This document shows, one piece after another, positions 24,583 through 33,820 of a stretch of DNA of 64,000 bases; position 1 is the first letter of the stretch; every line of letters starts with the position of its first letter. The notes under the pieces are model-generated. The model was not told the DNA's origin. It saw only the letters and a program-made list of their open reading frames with translations, and did no database searches. This DNA is from Sphingomonadaceae bacterium (lineage in GTDB: Bacteria > Pseudomonadota > Alphaproteobacteria > Sphingomonadales > Sphingomonadaceae), in NCBI GenBank assembly GCA_947453945.1, contig CANGJB010000006.1:20437-84436 (forward strand), read 5' to 3'. The position numbers were made by a program, and so were the translations under genes.

Positions 24583-26274
24583 TCAGGGCCGCGCGAGCGA
24601 TCCTGCCAGGCTGACGAGCTTCACGAACTCCGCGCGGGAGAAATCGCCCGGCTCCCCGGCGAGCGCGCCCACCTGCTGCCAGCCGAAGCCTGCCAGCATC
24701 GGATCGCCGCGCAGCTTCTGGCCATAGGCCGCGACCGCGACGGCAAAGGCCATATCGCCCTTCGGCGCGCCGGCGGAGGCAATGAGGCTGCGCGGCACTG
24801 CGCGTTCGATCAGCTTCGAGGCGCTTTCCCCGGGCAGCTTGTAGCGCAGCTTCACAAAGGCCAGCTCGTTTCGGGAGACGCCGTTGCCTGCCAGCGGATT
24901 TTCATACCGGCGCGGGCCGATCCAGCCGGGCATGCCGGCGGGCACGATCTCGTAGATCGCGGTGACCTGATGGCCCGCCCCGATCTCGCCTGCATCGACC
25001 TTGTCGTTGTTGAAATCCTCCTCACGCAGCGCGCGGTTTTCATAGCCGACGAGGCGGTACTGCGAGACGGCAGCGGGGTTGAATTCCACCTGGATCTTCA
25101 CGTCTCCGGCAATCGTGAAGAGCGTCGAGGACATCTGCTCGGCCAGCACCTTGCGGGCTTCCAGCGCGCTATCGATGTAGGCGTAGTTGCCGTTTCCGTG
25201 ATCGGCGACCTGCTCCATCATCGCTTCGTTGTAGTTGCCCTGCCCGAAGCCCAGCGTGGTCAGCGTGATGCCGCTGTCGCGCTGCTTTTCGATCATTTCG
25301 AGCAGCGCCTTGGTATCCGAGACGCCCACGTTGAAATCGCCATCGGTGGCAAGGAGGATGCGGTTGACCCCATCCTTGATGAAGCTGCTGCGCGCCACTT
25401 CATAGGCCAGTTGCAGCCCTGCCCCGCCCGCAGTCGAACCGCCCGCAGAAAGGTGATCGAGCGCGGCGCGGATATCCGCCTTGTTGTTCGTGGGCGGCAG
25501 CACGAGGCCCGCAGCGCCCGCATAGACCACGATGGAAACCCGGTCCTGCGGCTTCAATTCCTCCGCCAGCCCCATCAGCGCGGTCTTGACCAGCGGCAGC
25601 TTGTCCGGATCGTTCATCGATCCCGACACATCGACAAGGAACACCAGATTGGCCGGCGGGCGGCTGGCGCGCGGCAGATCATAGCCGCGCAGGCCCACGC
25701 GTAGCAGCCGCGTCTGCGCATTCCACGGCGTGACCGCCATGTCGGTCGTCACGCTGAAGGGCGCCTCGCGCTTTTCGGGCAGCGGATAGGCATAGCGGAA
25801 GTAGTTGATCATCTCCTCGGTGCGCACCGCGTCCTTGGGCGGCAGCTGGCCGGAACTCAGAAACCGCCGCGCATTGGCATAAGCGCCGGTATCGACATCG
25901 ACCGAGAAGGTGGAGACCGGCTCACCGCTGGTAAGATGGACCGGGCTGACCTCCTTGCCATCGTAACGCTCCCTGCCCGGATCATGGGGCACAATGGCGG
26001 AGGGAACCTGGATGTAGCGCCCTTCGCGCATCATCTTGTTCACCCGCATTTGCGCAGGTGCGGCCATTGATGGCGGCGGTGCCGGCAGTGGCGGCGATGT
26101 GGGGTACATCTGCGGCGGAGCATTCACAGCAGCGCCGTCCAGAGCCGCACCGGTCTGGCGAGCCGCGGTTACGACCACATCCCCGGTGCTCTCGGCCATG
26201 GTTTCCTGCTTTGCGGCACATCCTGCGAGCATTGTGCCGGCCATGAGCGCGGCGGTAAGCATCCTCTTTGCCAT
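24583..26274 (-). CDS. VWA domain lipoprotein, YfbK family
   Basis: The 563-residue protein has a lipoprotein signal with lipobox MLAGC near residue 18. A disordered Pro/Ala segment follows, then the YfbK N-terminal domain (FSVDVDTGAYANARRFLSSG, EEMINYFRYAYP), a von Willebrand A domain with MIDAS motif DVSGSMNDPDK and LATDGDFNVGVSD, and the C-terminal DUF3520 domain. VWA domains bind metal and partner proteins. The family occurs often as a single gene in proteobacteria and its role in the envelope is unknown. No AAA ATPase partner (MoxR type) is adjacent. Confidence 0.9.
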   Translation of the reverse strand: MAKRMLTAALMAGTMLAGCAAKQETMAESTGDVVVTAARQTGAALDGAAVNAPPQMYPTSPPLPAPPPSMAAPAQMRVNKMMREGRYIQVPSAIVPHDPGRERYDGKEVSPVHLTSGEPVSTFSVDVDTGAYANARRFLSSGQLPPKDAVRTEEMINYFRYAYPLPEKREAPFSVTTDMAVTPWNAQTRLLRVGLRGYDLPRASRPPANLVFLVDVSGSMNDPDKLPLVKTALMGLAEELKPQDRVSIVVYAGAAGLVLPPTNNKADIRAALDHLSAGGSTAGGAGLQLAYEVARSSFIKDGVNRILLATDGDFNVGVSDTKALLEMIEKQRDSGITLTTLGFGQGNYNEAMMEQVADHGNGNYAYIDSALEARKVLAEQMSSTLFTIAGDVKIQVEFNPAAVSQYRLVGYENRALREEDFNNDKVDAGEIGAGHQVTAIYEIVPAGMPGWIGPRRYENPLAGNGVSRNELAFVKLRYKLPGESASKLIERAVPRSLIASAGAPKGDMAFAVAVAAYGQKLRGDPMLAGFGWQQVGALAGEPGDFSRAEFVKLVSLAGSLARP

Positions 26275-26387
26275 CGGGTCGGTCCTCCCTTTAGAGCGTT
26301 GGAGCCCCCGGAAGGAAAGACACGGGTTTGCCCGTGAACGCCGACTGAACGTGCTCCGCGCGCGGCGAAGCTAAGGTCAGGCAAAGG

Positions 26388-27893
26388 CTAAACTGTCTGT
26401 TTTCGGAACAGAATGCGGTCTTCCGGGCCAAACCCGCGCCGCCAGATGACCAGGCCATAAACGCCGAGGATCGCCGGAATGCCGATGGCGAGCTCGAACC
26501 ATTCGGGCGCCAGCTTCACCAGAAGGCCGATCCCCACCGCAGGCGCAGCGGCCCACAGCAAGGCCCAGCGCCAGTTGCTGATCGTCTCACCCAGCAAACT
26601 GCCGAGCAGCAACGATTTGGCGAGCGAAGCACACGCCAGCGCGATGGCCAGCGCGGCGGCTGCGCCTGCGGCCTGGGTGAGCGGCTCGAGCCCCGCACGC
26701 TGCGCGGCCAGCATGAAGCCCACCGTCAGCAGCCCCTGCAGCACAATCGTGCCGAGGCTGATCCACAAGTTGCGCATCCGCGCGATATAGATCAGCGCAG
26801 CCTCGCTCACCACAGCCGTGGCGGCGGCGACTTCGGCGGCCAGCAGCAGTGCCAGCGCCGCCGTTCCGGCCACGAAGCCGGGCCCGACCAGCCCCATCAC
26901 CGCCGCGCCCGGAATGCCCAGCGCCAGCGCCACACCGGCCTGCGCGGCAATGATCCAGAAGCCCACCTGGCAGACCTGCCGCGCCACGGCAGGGTAGTTG
27001 CCACTCTGCAAGTTGCGCGTGATCACCGGGCCAAGGATCGGCTCGAAGCTCGTCTTGAGTTTCTGCGGCAAAGTCGCGACTTGCTGCGCCACGTAGTAGA
27101 TGCCGACGACGGCGGGCGGCGCGTGAAACAGGCCGAGCAGGAACAGATCGAGCTTGCGCGTGCCCCACTCGATCGCATCCGCCCCTGCCAGCGGCAGGTT
27201 GCGCGCCGCCAGCCCCAGCAGATCGATCGGGCGCGGCGACCACTGGCGCGGCAGGCCATAGCTGCGCAGCAAGGGGACGAAGGCGGTGAGCGTCGCCGCG
27301 AAGATCGAGGCCACGTAGGCCAGAATCAGCCCGGATTCGCGGATCGGCAGGAACGAGAGGCTGGCAAGCCAGACAAGACCGGCGACAATCGACAGCGTCC
27401 ACGGCTCCACCACCGAGCGCGCCCGCACCGTGGCACCGACATCGAAGCGGTAGGCCAGCGCCGCCAGCGCGACATCGCCCAGCGCCAGCGGCACGACCGT
27501 GAGCGGCAGCAAGCGCTGTAGCTGGGTGAAATGCCCGCTCGGGAACATCGGCGCGGGGAAGACATAGAGCAGCGCCGCGAACAGGGCCGAAACGAAGCCT
27601 GAAAGCAGCAGCGCATCGGCCACCACTTCGGCGCCGTCGCGGTCATCGCGTGCCAGCTGCTGCGCCAGCCCGCGCTTTTGCCCCAGCGTGGCCAGCTGCG
27701 CGGCCAGTTCGACCGCGATGGTGGCCGATGCAAATCGCCCGAGATCCTCCGCGCCATAAAGCCGCCCGGCGATGAACAGGAACGGGATTCGCGCGGCAAG
27801 GCGCAGCAGGAAGCCGAAGAAATTGGTCCGTCCGCCCTTGGCGAGCGCGGCAATATCTTGCTGTTCGGCGGAAAGGGGGGCGGGCTCAGCCAC
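26388..27893 (-). CDS. Polysaccharide/lipid flippase, MATE/Wzx-like membrane protein
   Basis: The 501-residue protein has about twelve to fourteen hydrophobic segments over its whole length (for example LLLSGFVSALFAALLYVF and LTVVPLALGDVALAALAY) and conserved polar bits such as TLPQKLKTSFEPILGPVI. This fits the Wzx/MurJ-like oligosaccharide flippase group. The start is the GTG at 27893, with GGAGG 6 bases upstream, overlapping the 3' end of gpsA by 8 bases, so it is translationally coupled to gpsA. The frame upstream of it is antisense-free but lies within gpsA and is not coding. Its substrate is not evident. Confidence 0.85.
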   Translation of the reverse strand: MAEPAPLSAEQQDIAALAKGGRTNFFGFLLRLAARIPFLFIAGRLYGAEDLGRFASATIAVELAAQLATLGQKRGLAQQLARDDRDGAEVVADALLLSGFVSALFAALLYVFPAPMFPSGHFTQLQRLLPLTVVPLALGDVALAALAYRFDVGATVRARSVVEPWTLSIVAGLVWLASLSFLPIRESGLILAYVASIFAATLTAFVPLLRSYGLPRQWSPRPIDLLGLAARNLPLAGADAIEWGTRKLDLFLLGLFHAPPAVVGIYYVAQQVATLPQKLKTSFEPILGPVITRNLQSGNYPAVARQVCQVGFWIIAAQAGVALALGIPGAAVMGLVGPGFVAGTAALALLLAAEVAAATAVVSEAALIYIARMRNLWISLGTIVLQGLLTVGFMLAAQRAGLEPLTQAAGAAAALAIALACASLAKSLLLGSLLGETISNWRWALLWAAAPAVGIGLLVKLAPEWFELAIGIPAILGVYGLVIWRRGFGPEDRILFRKQTV

Positions 27894-28899
27894 GCGGCGC
27901 CTCCGCGCGGAGAGGCCGGGCGAGGAGCTGCGCCACAAGCGCACGCGGCGAAATAGCGCCATCGAGCAGCGCCGCGACACCTTCGGCAATCGGCATGGCG
28001 ATCTCGTGGTCCGCAGCCAGGCGGGCCAGAACAGGCGCGGTGAATGCGCCTTCAGCCACTGTGCTGCGCTCTGCCAGCAAAGCCGCCGCGCCGCCGGTCC
28101 GCTCACCATCGGCGCCCAGCGCCATGCCGAGCGCGAAGTTGCGGCTTTCGGAGGACGAGCATGTCAGCACGAGATCGCCCAGCCCGGAAAGGCCGGCCAG
28201 CGTCTCCGCCTCCGCGCCCATCGCCAGGCCCAGCCGCTGCATTTCGGCAAAGCCCCGGCTGATGAGGGCCGCGCGGGCATTGGCGCCAAGGCCAAGGCCC
28301 TCTACCACGCCGCAGGCAATCGCGAGCACGTTCTTGACCGCGCCGCCGATGGAAGCGCCGATCACATCCGCCGAATAGTAGGGCCGGAACGCGGGCCGCG
28401 CGATCACCGGCGCGAGCCGATCCCACTGCACCGCGCCAGCTGCGCAGGCGAGCGTGACGGCGGTGGGCAGCCCAGCCGCCACTTCATGCGCAAAGGTCGG
28501 GCCGGAAAGCACGGCCAGCGCCGCCCCGGGCGCGGCAGCGGCTGCCACCTCGCTCATCAGGCGGCCCGTGCCCTGCTCGATGCCCTTGGCGCAAAGCACG
28601 ATATCCGCGCCCTGCGGCGCCAACACGCCCAGCACTGCGCCCAGATGCTGCGCCGGGGTGACCATCAGCAGCACGGGCAGCGCGGCAAGATCAGCAAGGT
28701 CGCCCGTTGCCCGGACCGCGCCATGGAGCACGGCGCCGGGCAGAAAGCGCGGGTTTTCGTGGCGCGCGTTCACCGCATCGACCACATCGGCCTCACGCGC
28801 CCAGAGCAGCGCCGGGCGGCCATCGCTCGCCAGCATCTGCGCGAGTGCAGTGCCCCACGCGCCGCCGCCCACGACGCCGACTTGTGCGCCCATGCTCAT
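27886..28899 (-). CDS. gpsA: Glycerol-3-phosphate dehydrogenase [NAD(P)+]
   Basis: The 337-residue enzyme makes sn-glycerol 3-phosphate from dihydroxyacetone phosphate for phospholipid synthesis. The NAD(P)-binding motif [17 protein letters not shown] is at the N terminus, [16 protein letters not shown] follows, and the catalytic part has [20 protein letters not shown] (conserved lysine in AVKN), [11 protein letters not shown] and RNFALG. The length is normal. It overlaps tsaD by 4 bases (ATGA) at its start and the flippase gene by 8 bases at its end, so all three are probably one transcript. Confidence 0.97.
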   Translation of the reverse strand: MSMGAQVGVVGGGAWGTALAQMLASDGRPALLWAREADVVDAVNARHENPRFLPGAVLHGAVRATGDLADLAALPVLLMVTPAQHLGAVLGVLAPQGADIVLCAKGIEQGTGRLMSEVAAAAAPGAALAVLSGPTFAHEVAAGLPTAVTLACAAGAVQWDRLAPVIARPAFRPYYSADVIGASIGGAVKNVLAIACGVVEGLGLGANARAALISRGFAEMQRLGLAMGAEAETLAGLSGLGDLVLTCSSSESRNFALGMALGADGERTGGAAALLAERSTVAEGAFTAPVLARLAADHEIAMPIAEGVAALLDGAISPRALVAQLLARPLRAEAPRG

Positions 28900-29945
28900 G
28901 CCTTCACCCCCGCGCCGCGCACGGGTTCGGCATCCGGATCGAGCGGCCAGCGCGGGCGCGCCAGAACATCGAGCGAATCGGTGAGGCCAGCGGCGAAGCG
29001 TTCAGCTCCGGCCCAGCCGATCATTGCCGCATTATCGGTGCAAAGCCGCGGCGGCGGGGCGACGAGCGGCAGGCCCGCGCTGCGCGCCAGGGCAGTGAGC
29101 GCACTGCGCAAGGCGGCATTGGCGGCCACTCCGCCGGCCACGACCAGCGCGGTCACCGGGCCGGAGCGTTCCAGCGCGCGGCGAGTGCGGTCGATCACGC
29201 AGTCGATGGCGGCTTGCTGGAAGGAAGCGGCGATATCAGCAGAATCGTGGATGCCGGCGGCATGGGCGCGCATCACCGCGCTCTTGAGGCCGGCGAAGGA
29301 AAAATGCGGCTCTGCGCTGCCCAGCAAGGGGCGCGGCAGCGGCACGGCGCGAGAATCGCCCTCGCGCGCCATGCGTTCAACCGCAGGGCCGCCGGGGAAA
29401 CCGAGGCCGAGGATCTTGGCGGTCTTGTCGAACGCCTCGCCCAGCGCATCGTCGATAGTGGTGGCAAGGCGGCGATACTGGCCAAGCCCGCGCACCTCAA
29501 GGATCTGGCAATGCCCGCCCGAGGCCAGCAGCAGCAGATAGGGAAAGGCGAGCGAAGGGTCTGCCAGCCGCGCCGAAAGCGCATGGCCTTCCAGATGATT
29601 GACCGCGATCAGCGGCTTGCCCGCCGCCATCGCGAGCGCCTTGGCCGTGACCAGCCCGACCATCACGCCGCCGATCAGGCCCGGCCCGGCGGTGGCGGCA
29701 ATCGCGTCCATGTCGGCCAGCGTCAGCCCGGCGTCGGAGAGCACGGCGCCAACCATCGGCGCGAGGGTTTCGACATGGGCACGCGCGGCGATTTCGGGCA
29801 CGACTCCGCCATAAGGGCGGTGTTCTTCATCCTGCGAGGCGATGCGCTGCGCGACCACGCGCGCGGCGAGCGTGTCGGCGGCACCGTCGATCACGGCGAC
29901 GGCGGTTTCGTCGCAGGAGGATTCGATGCCGAGGATGATGGCCAT
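28896..29945 (-). CDS. tsaD: tRNA threonylcarbamoyladenosine synthesis protein TsaD
   Basis: The 349-residue ASKHA-fold protein transfers threonylcarbamoyl to A37 of ANN-decoding tRNAs with TsaB and TsaE. It starts [20 protein letters not shown], has [13 protein letters not shown] with the metal-binding histidines, [21 protein letters not shown], and [12 protein letters not shown]. Length fits the family. It is the first gene of the tsaD-gpsA-flippase operon. Only 45 bases separate it from the divergent hemC, so the two promoters must overlap. Confidence 0.97.
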   Translation of the reverse strand: MAIILGIESSCDETAVAVIDGAADTLAARVVAQRIASQDEEHRPYGGVVPEIAARAHVETLAPMVGAVLSDAGLTLADMDAIAATAGPGLIGGVMVGLVTAKALAMAAGKPLIAVNHLEGHALSARLADPSLAFPYLLLLASGGHCQILEVRGLGQYRRLATTIDDALGEAFDKTAKILGLGFPGGPAVERMAREGDSRAVPLPRPLLGSAEPHFSFAGLKSAVMRAHAAGIHDSADIAASFQQAAIDCVIDRTRRALERSGPVTALVVAGGVAANAALRSALTALARSAGLPLVAPPPRLCTDNAAMIGWAGAERFAAGLTDSLDVLARPRWPLDPDAEPVRGAGVKA

Positions 29946-29990
29946 GGGAGACTTTCCCTTAGAGACATTCCCCGTTACGGCAAGTCACGC

Positions 29991-30944
29991 ATGAACAAGC
30001 TCGCCACACCCGCCCTTGGGCCCACCGCTGCAAACCCGCTCAAGCTGGGTACGCGCCGCTCACCACTCGCCATGGCCCAGGCCGAGGAAACCCGCGCGCG
30101 GCTGTGCGCCGCGCACGGCTGGGAGGAGGCCGCTGTCGAACTCGTCACCGTGGTCGCCAGCGGCGATCAGGTGCTTGATCGTCCGCTTGCCGAAATCGGC
30201 GGCAAGGCGCTGTGGACCAAGGAACTTGACGCCTGGCTGGCGGACGGCAGCATCGATTTCGCGGTCCATTCGATGAAAGACGTGGAAACCGAGCGGCCCG
30301 AAACCCTCATCATCGCCGCCGTTCTCCCGCGTGAAGACGTGCGCGACGTGCTGGTGGGCGCAGACAGCGTCGCTGCCATTCCGGCAGGCGCGCGCGTCGG
30401 CACCAGCGCCCCGCGCCGCGCCGCGCAGATGCTCAATGCCCGGCCCGACCTTACCATCGTGGGCTTTCGCGGCAATGTCGCAACGCGGCTGGGCAAGCTC
30501 GAAGCGGGCGAGGCGGACGTGACGCTGCTTGCCGCCGCAGGGCTCAACCGCTTGGGCCAGAACGGCATCGGCAGCCCGCTGCCGGCGGACACGTGGCTGC
30601 CCGCCCCGGCGCAGGGCGCCATCGGGATCGAATGCCTCGCTGCGCGGGCCGATCTGCGCGCGCTGCTCGACGCCATCGATGACAAGCCAAGCCATGCCGC
30701 GATTCGCGCCGAACGAGCCCTGCTGCACGGCCTTGGCGGCACCTGCCACAGCCCCATCGCGGTCCTCACCACCGCACAGGGCGATACGCTGACCTTGCGC
30801 GCGGCACTCTACAGCCCCGATGGCGCAGAGCGGATCGAGGCCAGCGCCACGTTCCCGGCAAGCGACAACGCCGGCCCCGCCGCGCTCGCCCGCACGCTGC
30901 TGGACAGCGCGCCCGAAGCGATCCGCCGCCACTTCACGGGTTGA
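29991..30944 (+). CDS. hemC: Hydroxymethylbilane synthase (porphobilinogen deaminase)
   Basis: The 317-residue enzyme joins four porphobilinogens into hydroxymethylbilane, on the route to haem and other tetrapyrroles. Seen are LGTRRSPLAMAQAE, VDxxS-type HSMKDVETE with the catalytic Asp97, GTSAPRRAAQML, FRGNVATRL, LPAPAQGAIGIE and Cys252 in GGTCHSPIA, which carries the dipyrromethane cofactor. ATG at 29991 is the first good start after the divergent tsaD gene; the open frame further upstream is antisense to tsaD. hemD follows after a 10-base gap. Confidence 0.97.
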   Translation: MNKLATPALGPTAANPLKLGTRRSPLAMAQAEETRARLCAAHGWEEAAVELVTVVASGDQVLDRPLAEIGGKALWTKELDAWLADGSIDFAVHSMKDVETERPETLIIAAVLPREDVRDVLVGADSVAAIPAGARVGTSAPRRAAQMLNARPDLTIVGFRGNVATRLGKLEAGEADVTLLAAAGLNRLGQNGIGSPLPADTWLPAPAQGAIGIECLAARADLRALLDAIDDKPSHAAIRAERALLHGLGGTCHSPIAVLTTAQGDTLTLRAALYSPDGAERIEASATFPASDNAGPAALARTLLDSAPEAIRRHFTG

Positions 30945-30954
30945 TGGCGCCGGG

Positions 30955-31647
30955 ATGATCCCGGTCATCGTCATCCGCCCCGAACCGGGCAATGCCGCGA
31001 CAGTGGCCGCTGCGCATGCGCTAGGCCTCAACGCGCTGGGCTTCCCCTTGTTCGACATGGCGCCCGCGGCGTGGGTCGCGCCTGATCCTGCACCCTACCG
31101 CGCCTTGCTGGCGGGCAGCGCCAACGTGTTCCGCCTCGGCGGCGCGGGCCTTGCGCATCTTGCTGGCCTGCCCGTCCACGCGGTTGGCGCGGTGACAGCT
31201 CAGGCGGCGCGGGATGCCGGGTTTGCCGTGGACGCCATTGGTGAGGGCGGCCTGCAGCCCATGGTCTCGGCCCTGCAGCCCGGGCGCTACTTGCGGCTGG
31301 CAGGCGAAAAGCGCGTGCCGCTCGCCATGCCCGAAGGCGTCATGGTGGACGATGTGGTGGTCTATGCCGCCGCGGGCCTTCCCATCCCGCAAGTGCTTTC
31401 CGACCTGCTCCTGCAGCCTGCCGTGGTGCTGCTCCATTCGGGCGAGGCGGCAGCGCATTTCGCCGCAGAATCGGGGCGGCTGGGCGTCCGGCATGACCAG
31501 ATCGGGCTGGCCTGCCTTGCGCCGCGAATCGGGGCGATGGCGGGCGAGGGCTGGCAACATATTGAAATCGCTGAGACACGTAGCGATCAAGCAGTGCTGG
31601 CACTCGCCGTTCAAATGTGCGAGAAAGTGTCACTAAGAGGACACTAA
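30955..31647 (+). CDS. hemD: Uroporphyrinogen-III synthase
   Basis: The 230-residue protein closes hydroxymethylbilane into uroporphyrinogen III. HemD is poorly conserved; here the evidence is its place between hemC and the mitofilin-like gene, its length, and family features such as VIVIRPEPGNAATVAAAHAL at the start, the central YLRLAGEKR, VDDVVVYAA and LLHSGEAAAHF. ATG at 30955 begins 11 bases past the hemC stop. The next gene starts 18 bases downstream, so hemC, hemD and that gene are one operon. Confidence 0.88.
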   Translation: MIPVIVIRPEPGNAATVAAAHALGLNALGFPLFDMAPAAWVAPDPAPYRALLAGSANVFRLGGAGLAHLAGLPVHAVGAVTAQAARDAGFAVDAIGEGGLQPMVSALQPGRYLRLAGEKRVPLAMPEGVMVDDVVVYAAAGLPIPQVLSDLLLQPAVVLLHSGEAAAHFAAESGRLGVRHDQIGLACLAPRIGAMAGEGWQHIEIAETRSDQAVLALAVQMCEKVSLRGH

Positions 31648-31665
31648 CAACTGAAAAATGATCCT

Positions 31666-32571
31666 ATGCAGGACATGACCTTTGGTTCGCCCCTAGCTCT
31701 GCAACGCAACCGGACCGGTCGCGGGCGAGCGGTGCTGACTGTCCTATTCCTTATCGCAGCCCTTGCTGGCGGTGTCTGGTACGGCTGGAAAACCGGCTGG
31801 CTGGAATTGCATGTCTCGGGCTCGCCGACCACGCCGGTGCCGTCACCTTCGGCCTCGATGTCGCAGGCTGCGGCGCAGACCACCGCCAATCTTGCCGCAA
31901 CAGACGCCGCACTGACCGCTGCTGCCGCCCGCGTTTCCGCGCTGGAGCAGCGCCTTGCCGAGCTGAACCAGCAGGCCGCTGCCGCTGCCGGACAGGCCGG
32001 GCAGGCCGAGGCGCTGCTTGTCGCCTTCGCGGCACGGCGCGCGATAGAGCGGGGCCAGCCGCTTGGTTATCTGGAGGCGCAGCTGCGCGTGCGCTTCGGC
32101 AGCACCCAGCAGGCTGCGGTCGACCGCGTGATCGCCTCCGCACAGAAGCCGGTGACGCTGGCGAGCCTGAGCGAGGCGTTCGAGAAATTGAGCCCGCAGC
32201 TGATCGGCGGCGCGGCGAGCGAAGACACCTGGGACTGGCTGACCCGGCAGGCGGGCGAACTGTTCGTGATCCGCCACGCCGACAGCCCCTCCCCAACCGG
32301 CGAAAGCCGCGCGTTGCGGGTGCGTGAGGCATTGGCTGGCGGCCGCATCGATATGGCCATCGCCGAAGTGGAGCGCATGCCGGGCAAGGATGCGGCGACC
32401 GAATGGCTTGCCCACGCGCGCGAATATGTCGTTACCGAGCACGCGCTCGACCAGCTGGAGACAGCGGCGCTGTCCTTCCCGCCGACGCCGCCTGTGGCAA
32501 AGCCCGAGACGACCTCTGCCCCCGCGCCTGCGGCGGCTGCATCACCGGCTCCGGGCCAACCCGCCGTCTGA
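31666..32571 (+). CDS. Mitofilin (Mic60)-like inner-membrane protein
   Basis: The 301-residue protein has a short cytoplasmic head, one membrane helix (VLTVLFLIAALAGGVWYGW, about residues 24-42), a coiled-coil-rich periplasmic region (ALEQRLAELNQQAAAAAGQA) and a C-terminal helical domain (GRIDMAIAEVERMPGKDAAT) like the mitofilin signature. Alphaproteobacterial Mic60 homologues typically lie behind hemC-hemD, as here, and shape intracytoplasmic membranes. A Pro/Ala-rich tail ends the protein. HemY is not encoded next to it. The assignment relies on topology, context and the terminal domain. Confidence 0.75.
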   Translation: MQDMTFGSPLALQRNRTGRGRAVLTVLFLIAALAGGVWYGWKTGWLELHVSGSPTTPVPSPSASMSQAAAQTTANLAATDAALTAAAARVSALEQRLAELNQQAAAAAGQAGQAEALLVAFAARRAIERGQPLGYLEAQLRVRFGSTQQAAVDRVIASAQKPVTLASLSEAFEKLSPQLIGGAASEDTWDWLTRQAGELFVIRHADSPSPTGESRALRVREALAGGRIDMAIAEVERMPGKDAATEWLAHAREYVVTEHALDQLETAALSFPPTPPVAKPETTSAPAPAAAASPAPGQPAV

Positions 32572-32581
32572 CGGCGGCCAA

Positions 32582-33820
32582 TCAGGCCGGTTGCAGCAAG
32601 CTCGGCAAAGTGCCGCTCATGCCGCGCGCCTCGTCCATGAAGAAGCGCTTGAGCGCGGGGAAGCGCTGCACACCTGCCATGCCCAGCCGGCGGATCGCTG
32701 AAGGCAGCCGCCCCGGCACGCCGAATAGCCGCGTCAGCACATCGGTCGCGGCCGAAACCATGAAGGTATCCGCCGCGCGCCAGTGTTCATAACGCGCGAG
32801 CACTTGCGCGTCCCCGGGATCGAGGCCGAGCCGCATGCCTTCGGTCAGCACTTCGATCAGCGCCGCGACATCGCGCAGGCCCAGATTGAGCCCCTGCCCG
32901 GCAATCGGATGCATCCCGTGCGCGGCATCACCCACCAGCGCGAGCCGGCCTGAGACCATGCGCGCGGTGTGGTGGAAATTGAGCGGCCACGAAGAGCGCG
33001 GCCCCATCAGCCGCACCTCACCCAGCACATCGCCCATCCGTTCCTGCACCGCGCTCTGGAATGCGCCGTCGGGCAGGGCCAGAATGCCCGGCGCATCCTT
33101 TTCGCCCACTGTCCACACCAACGCGGAGCGGTGACGGCCTTCCGCATCATCGAGCAGCGGCAGCAGCGCGAACGGCCCCGCCGGATAGAAGATTTCCCAC
33201 GCGACATTGCCGTGCGGCTTGCTGTGCGCCAGCCCCACGATCATCGCGCGGTGGCCATAGCTCCAGCGCGCGGGGGTGAAGCCAGCCTCGTCGCGCGTGG
33301 GGGAAGCGCGCCCTTCGGCGCCCACCAGCAGGCGGCCCTTCACGGTGCGGCCATCGGCCAGCGTCACGGCAACGCCGTGATCGCCGCGCTCGCGCTCCGC
33401 CACACGGGCGTTGGGCAGGAAGGTGATCAGGCTTTCCTTGGCTGCCGCCGCATACATCGCAATGCGCAGATCGCGGTTGGCAAACATGCGCCCCAGCGTG
33501 CCGTCTTCAGGGCCGGGCTGGAAATCGATCCGGCCCGGCTTCATCCCGTCGGTCACCGCGATCGAGGCAATCGGGCAGCCGAGCGGCTCAAGCACTTCGG
33601 CCAGGCCGAGATGGCTGTAGAGGTTCCAGCTCGCGGTCGAGATTGCAGAGGCGCGGCCATCGAAGCCTTCCGCCGTTTGCGCGGCGGGATCGGAATTGTC
33701 GATCACCACGCTCGGGATGCCCGCTTTGGCAAGGCCGATGGCCAGCGTCATGCCGACCAGCCCGCCGCCGAGGATCACGATATCCGAAGAGATCATCTGG
33801 TTTTCGGGGGTCTCGCTCAT
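32582..33820 (-). CDS. UbiH/UbiF-type FAD-dependent hydroxylase
   Basis: The 412-residue flavoprotein monooxygenase has the dinucleotide motif VILGGGLVGMTLAIGLAKAG, a central GAEGRASPTRDEAGF (the DG-type motif, with Glu for Asp), and the FAD-binding GDAAHGMHPIAGQGLNLGLR. These mark the UbiH/UbiF/Coq6 family, which hydroxylates the ring of ubiquinone precursors; which ring position is not readable. The gene overlaps the upstream phosphatase-superfamily gene by 4 bases (ATGA), so the two are coupled. It converges on the mitofilin-like gene with only 10 bases between stops. Confidence 0.9.
   Translation of the reverse strand: MSETPENQMISSDIVILGGGLVGMTLAIGLAKAGIPSVVIDNSDPAAQTAEGFDGRASAISTASWNLYSHLGLAEVLEPLGCPIASIAVTDGMKPGRIDFQPGPEDGTLGRMFANRDLRIAMYAAAAKESLITFLPNARVAERERGDHGVAVTLADGRTVKGRLLVGAEGRASPTRDEAGFTPARWSYGHRAMIVGLAHSKPHGNVAWEIFYPAGPFALLPLLDDAEGRHRSALVWTVGEKDAPGILALPDGAFQSAVQERMGDVLGEVRLMGPRSSWPLNFHHTARMVSGRLALVGDAAHGMHPIAGQGLNLGLRDVAALIEVLTEGMRLGLDPGDAQVLARYEHWRAADTFMVSAATDVLTRLFGVPGRLPSAIRRLGMAGVQRFPALKRFFMDEARGMSGTLPSLLQPA

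Noticed and set aside
28707..29990. Upstream in-frame extension of hemC by about 430 codons
   Set aside because: The extension is antisense to tsaD, which has all family motifs. The hemC fold starts at 29991.
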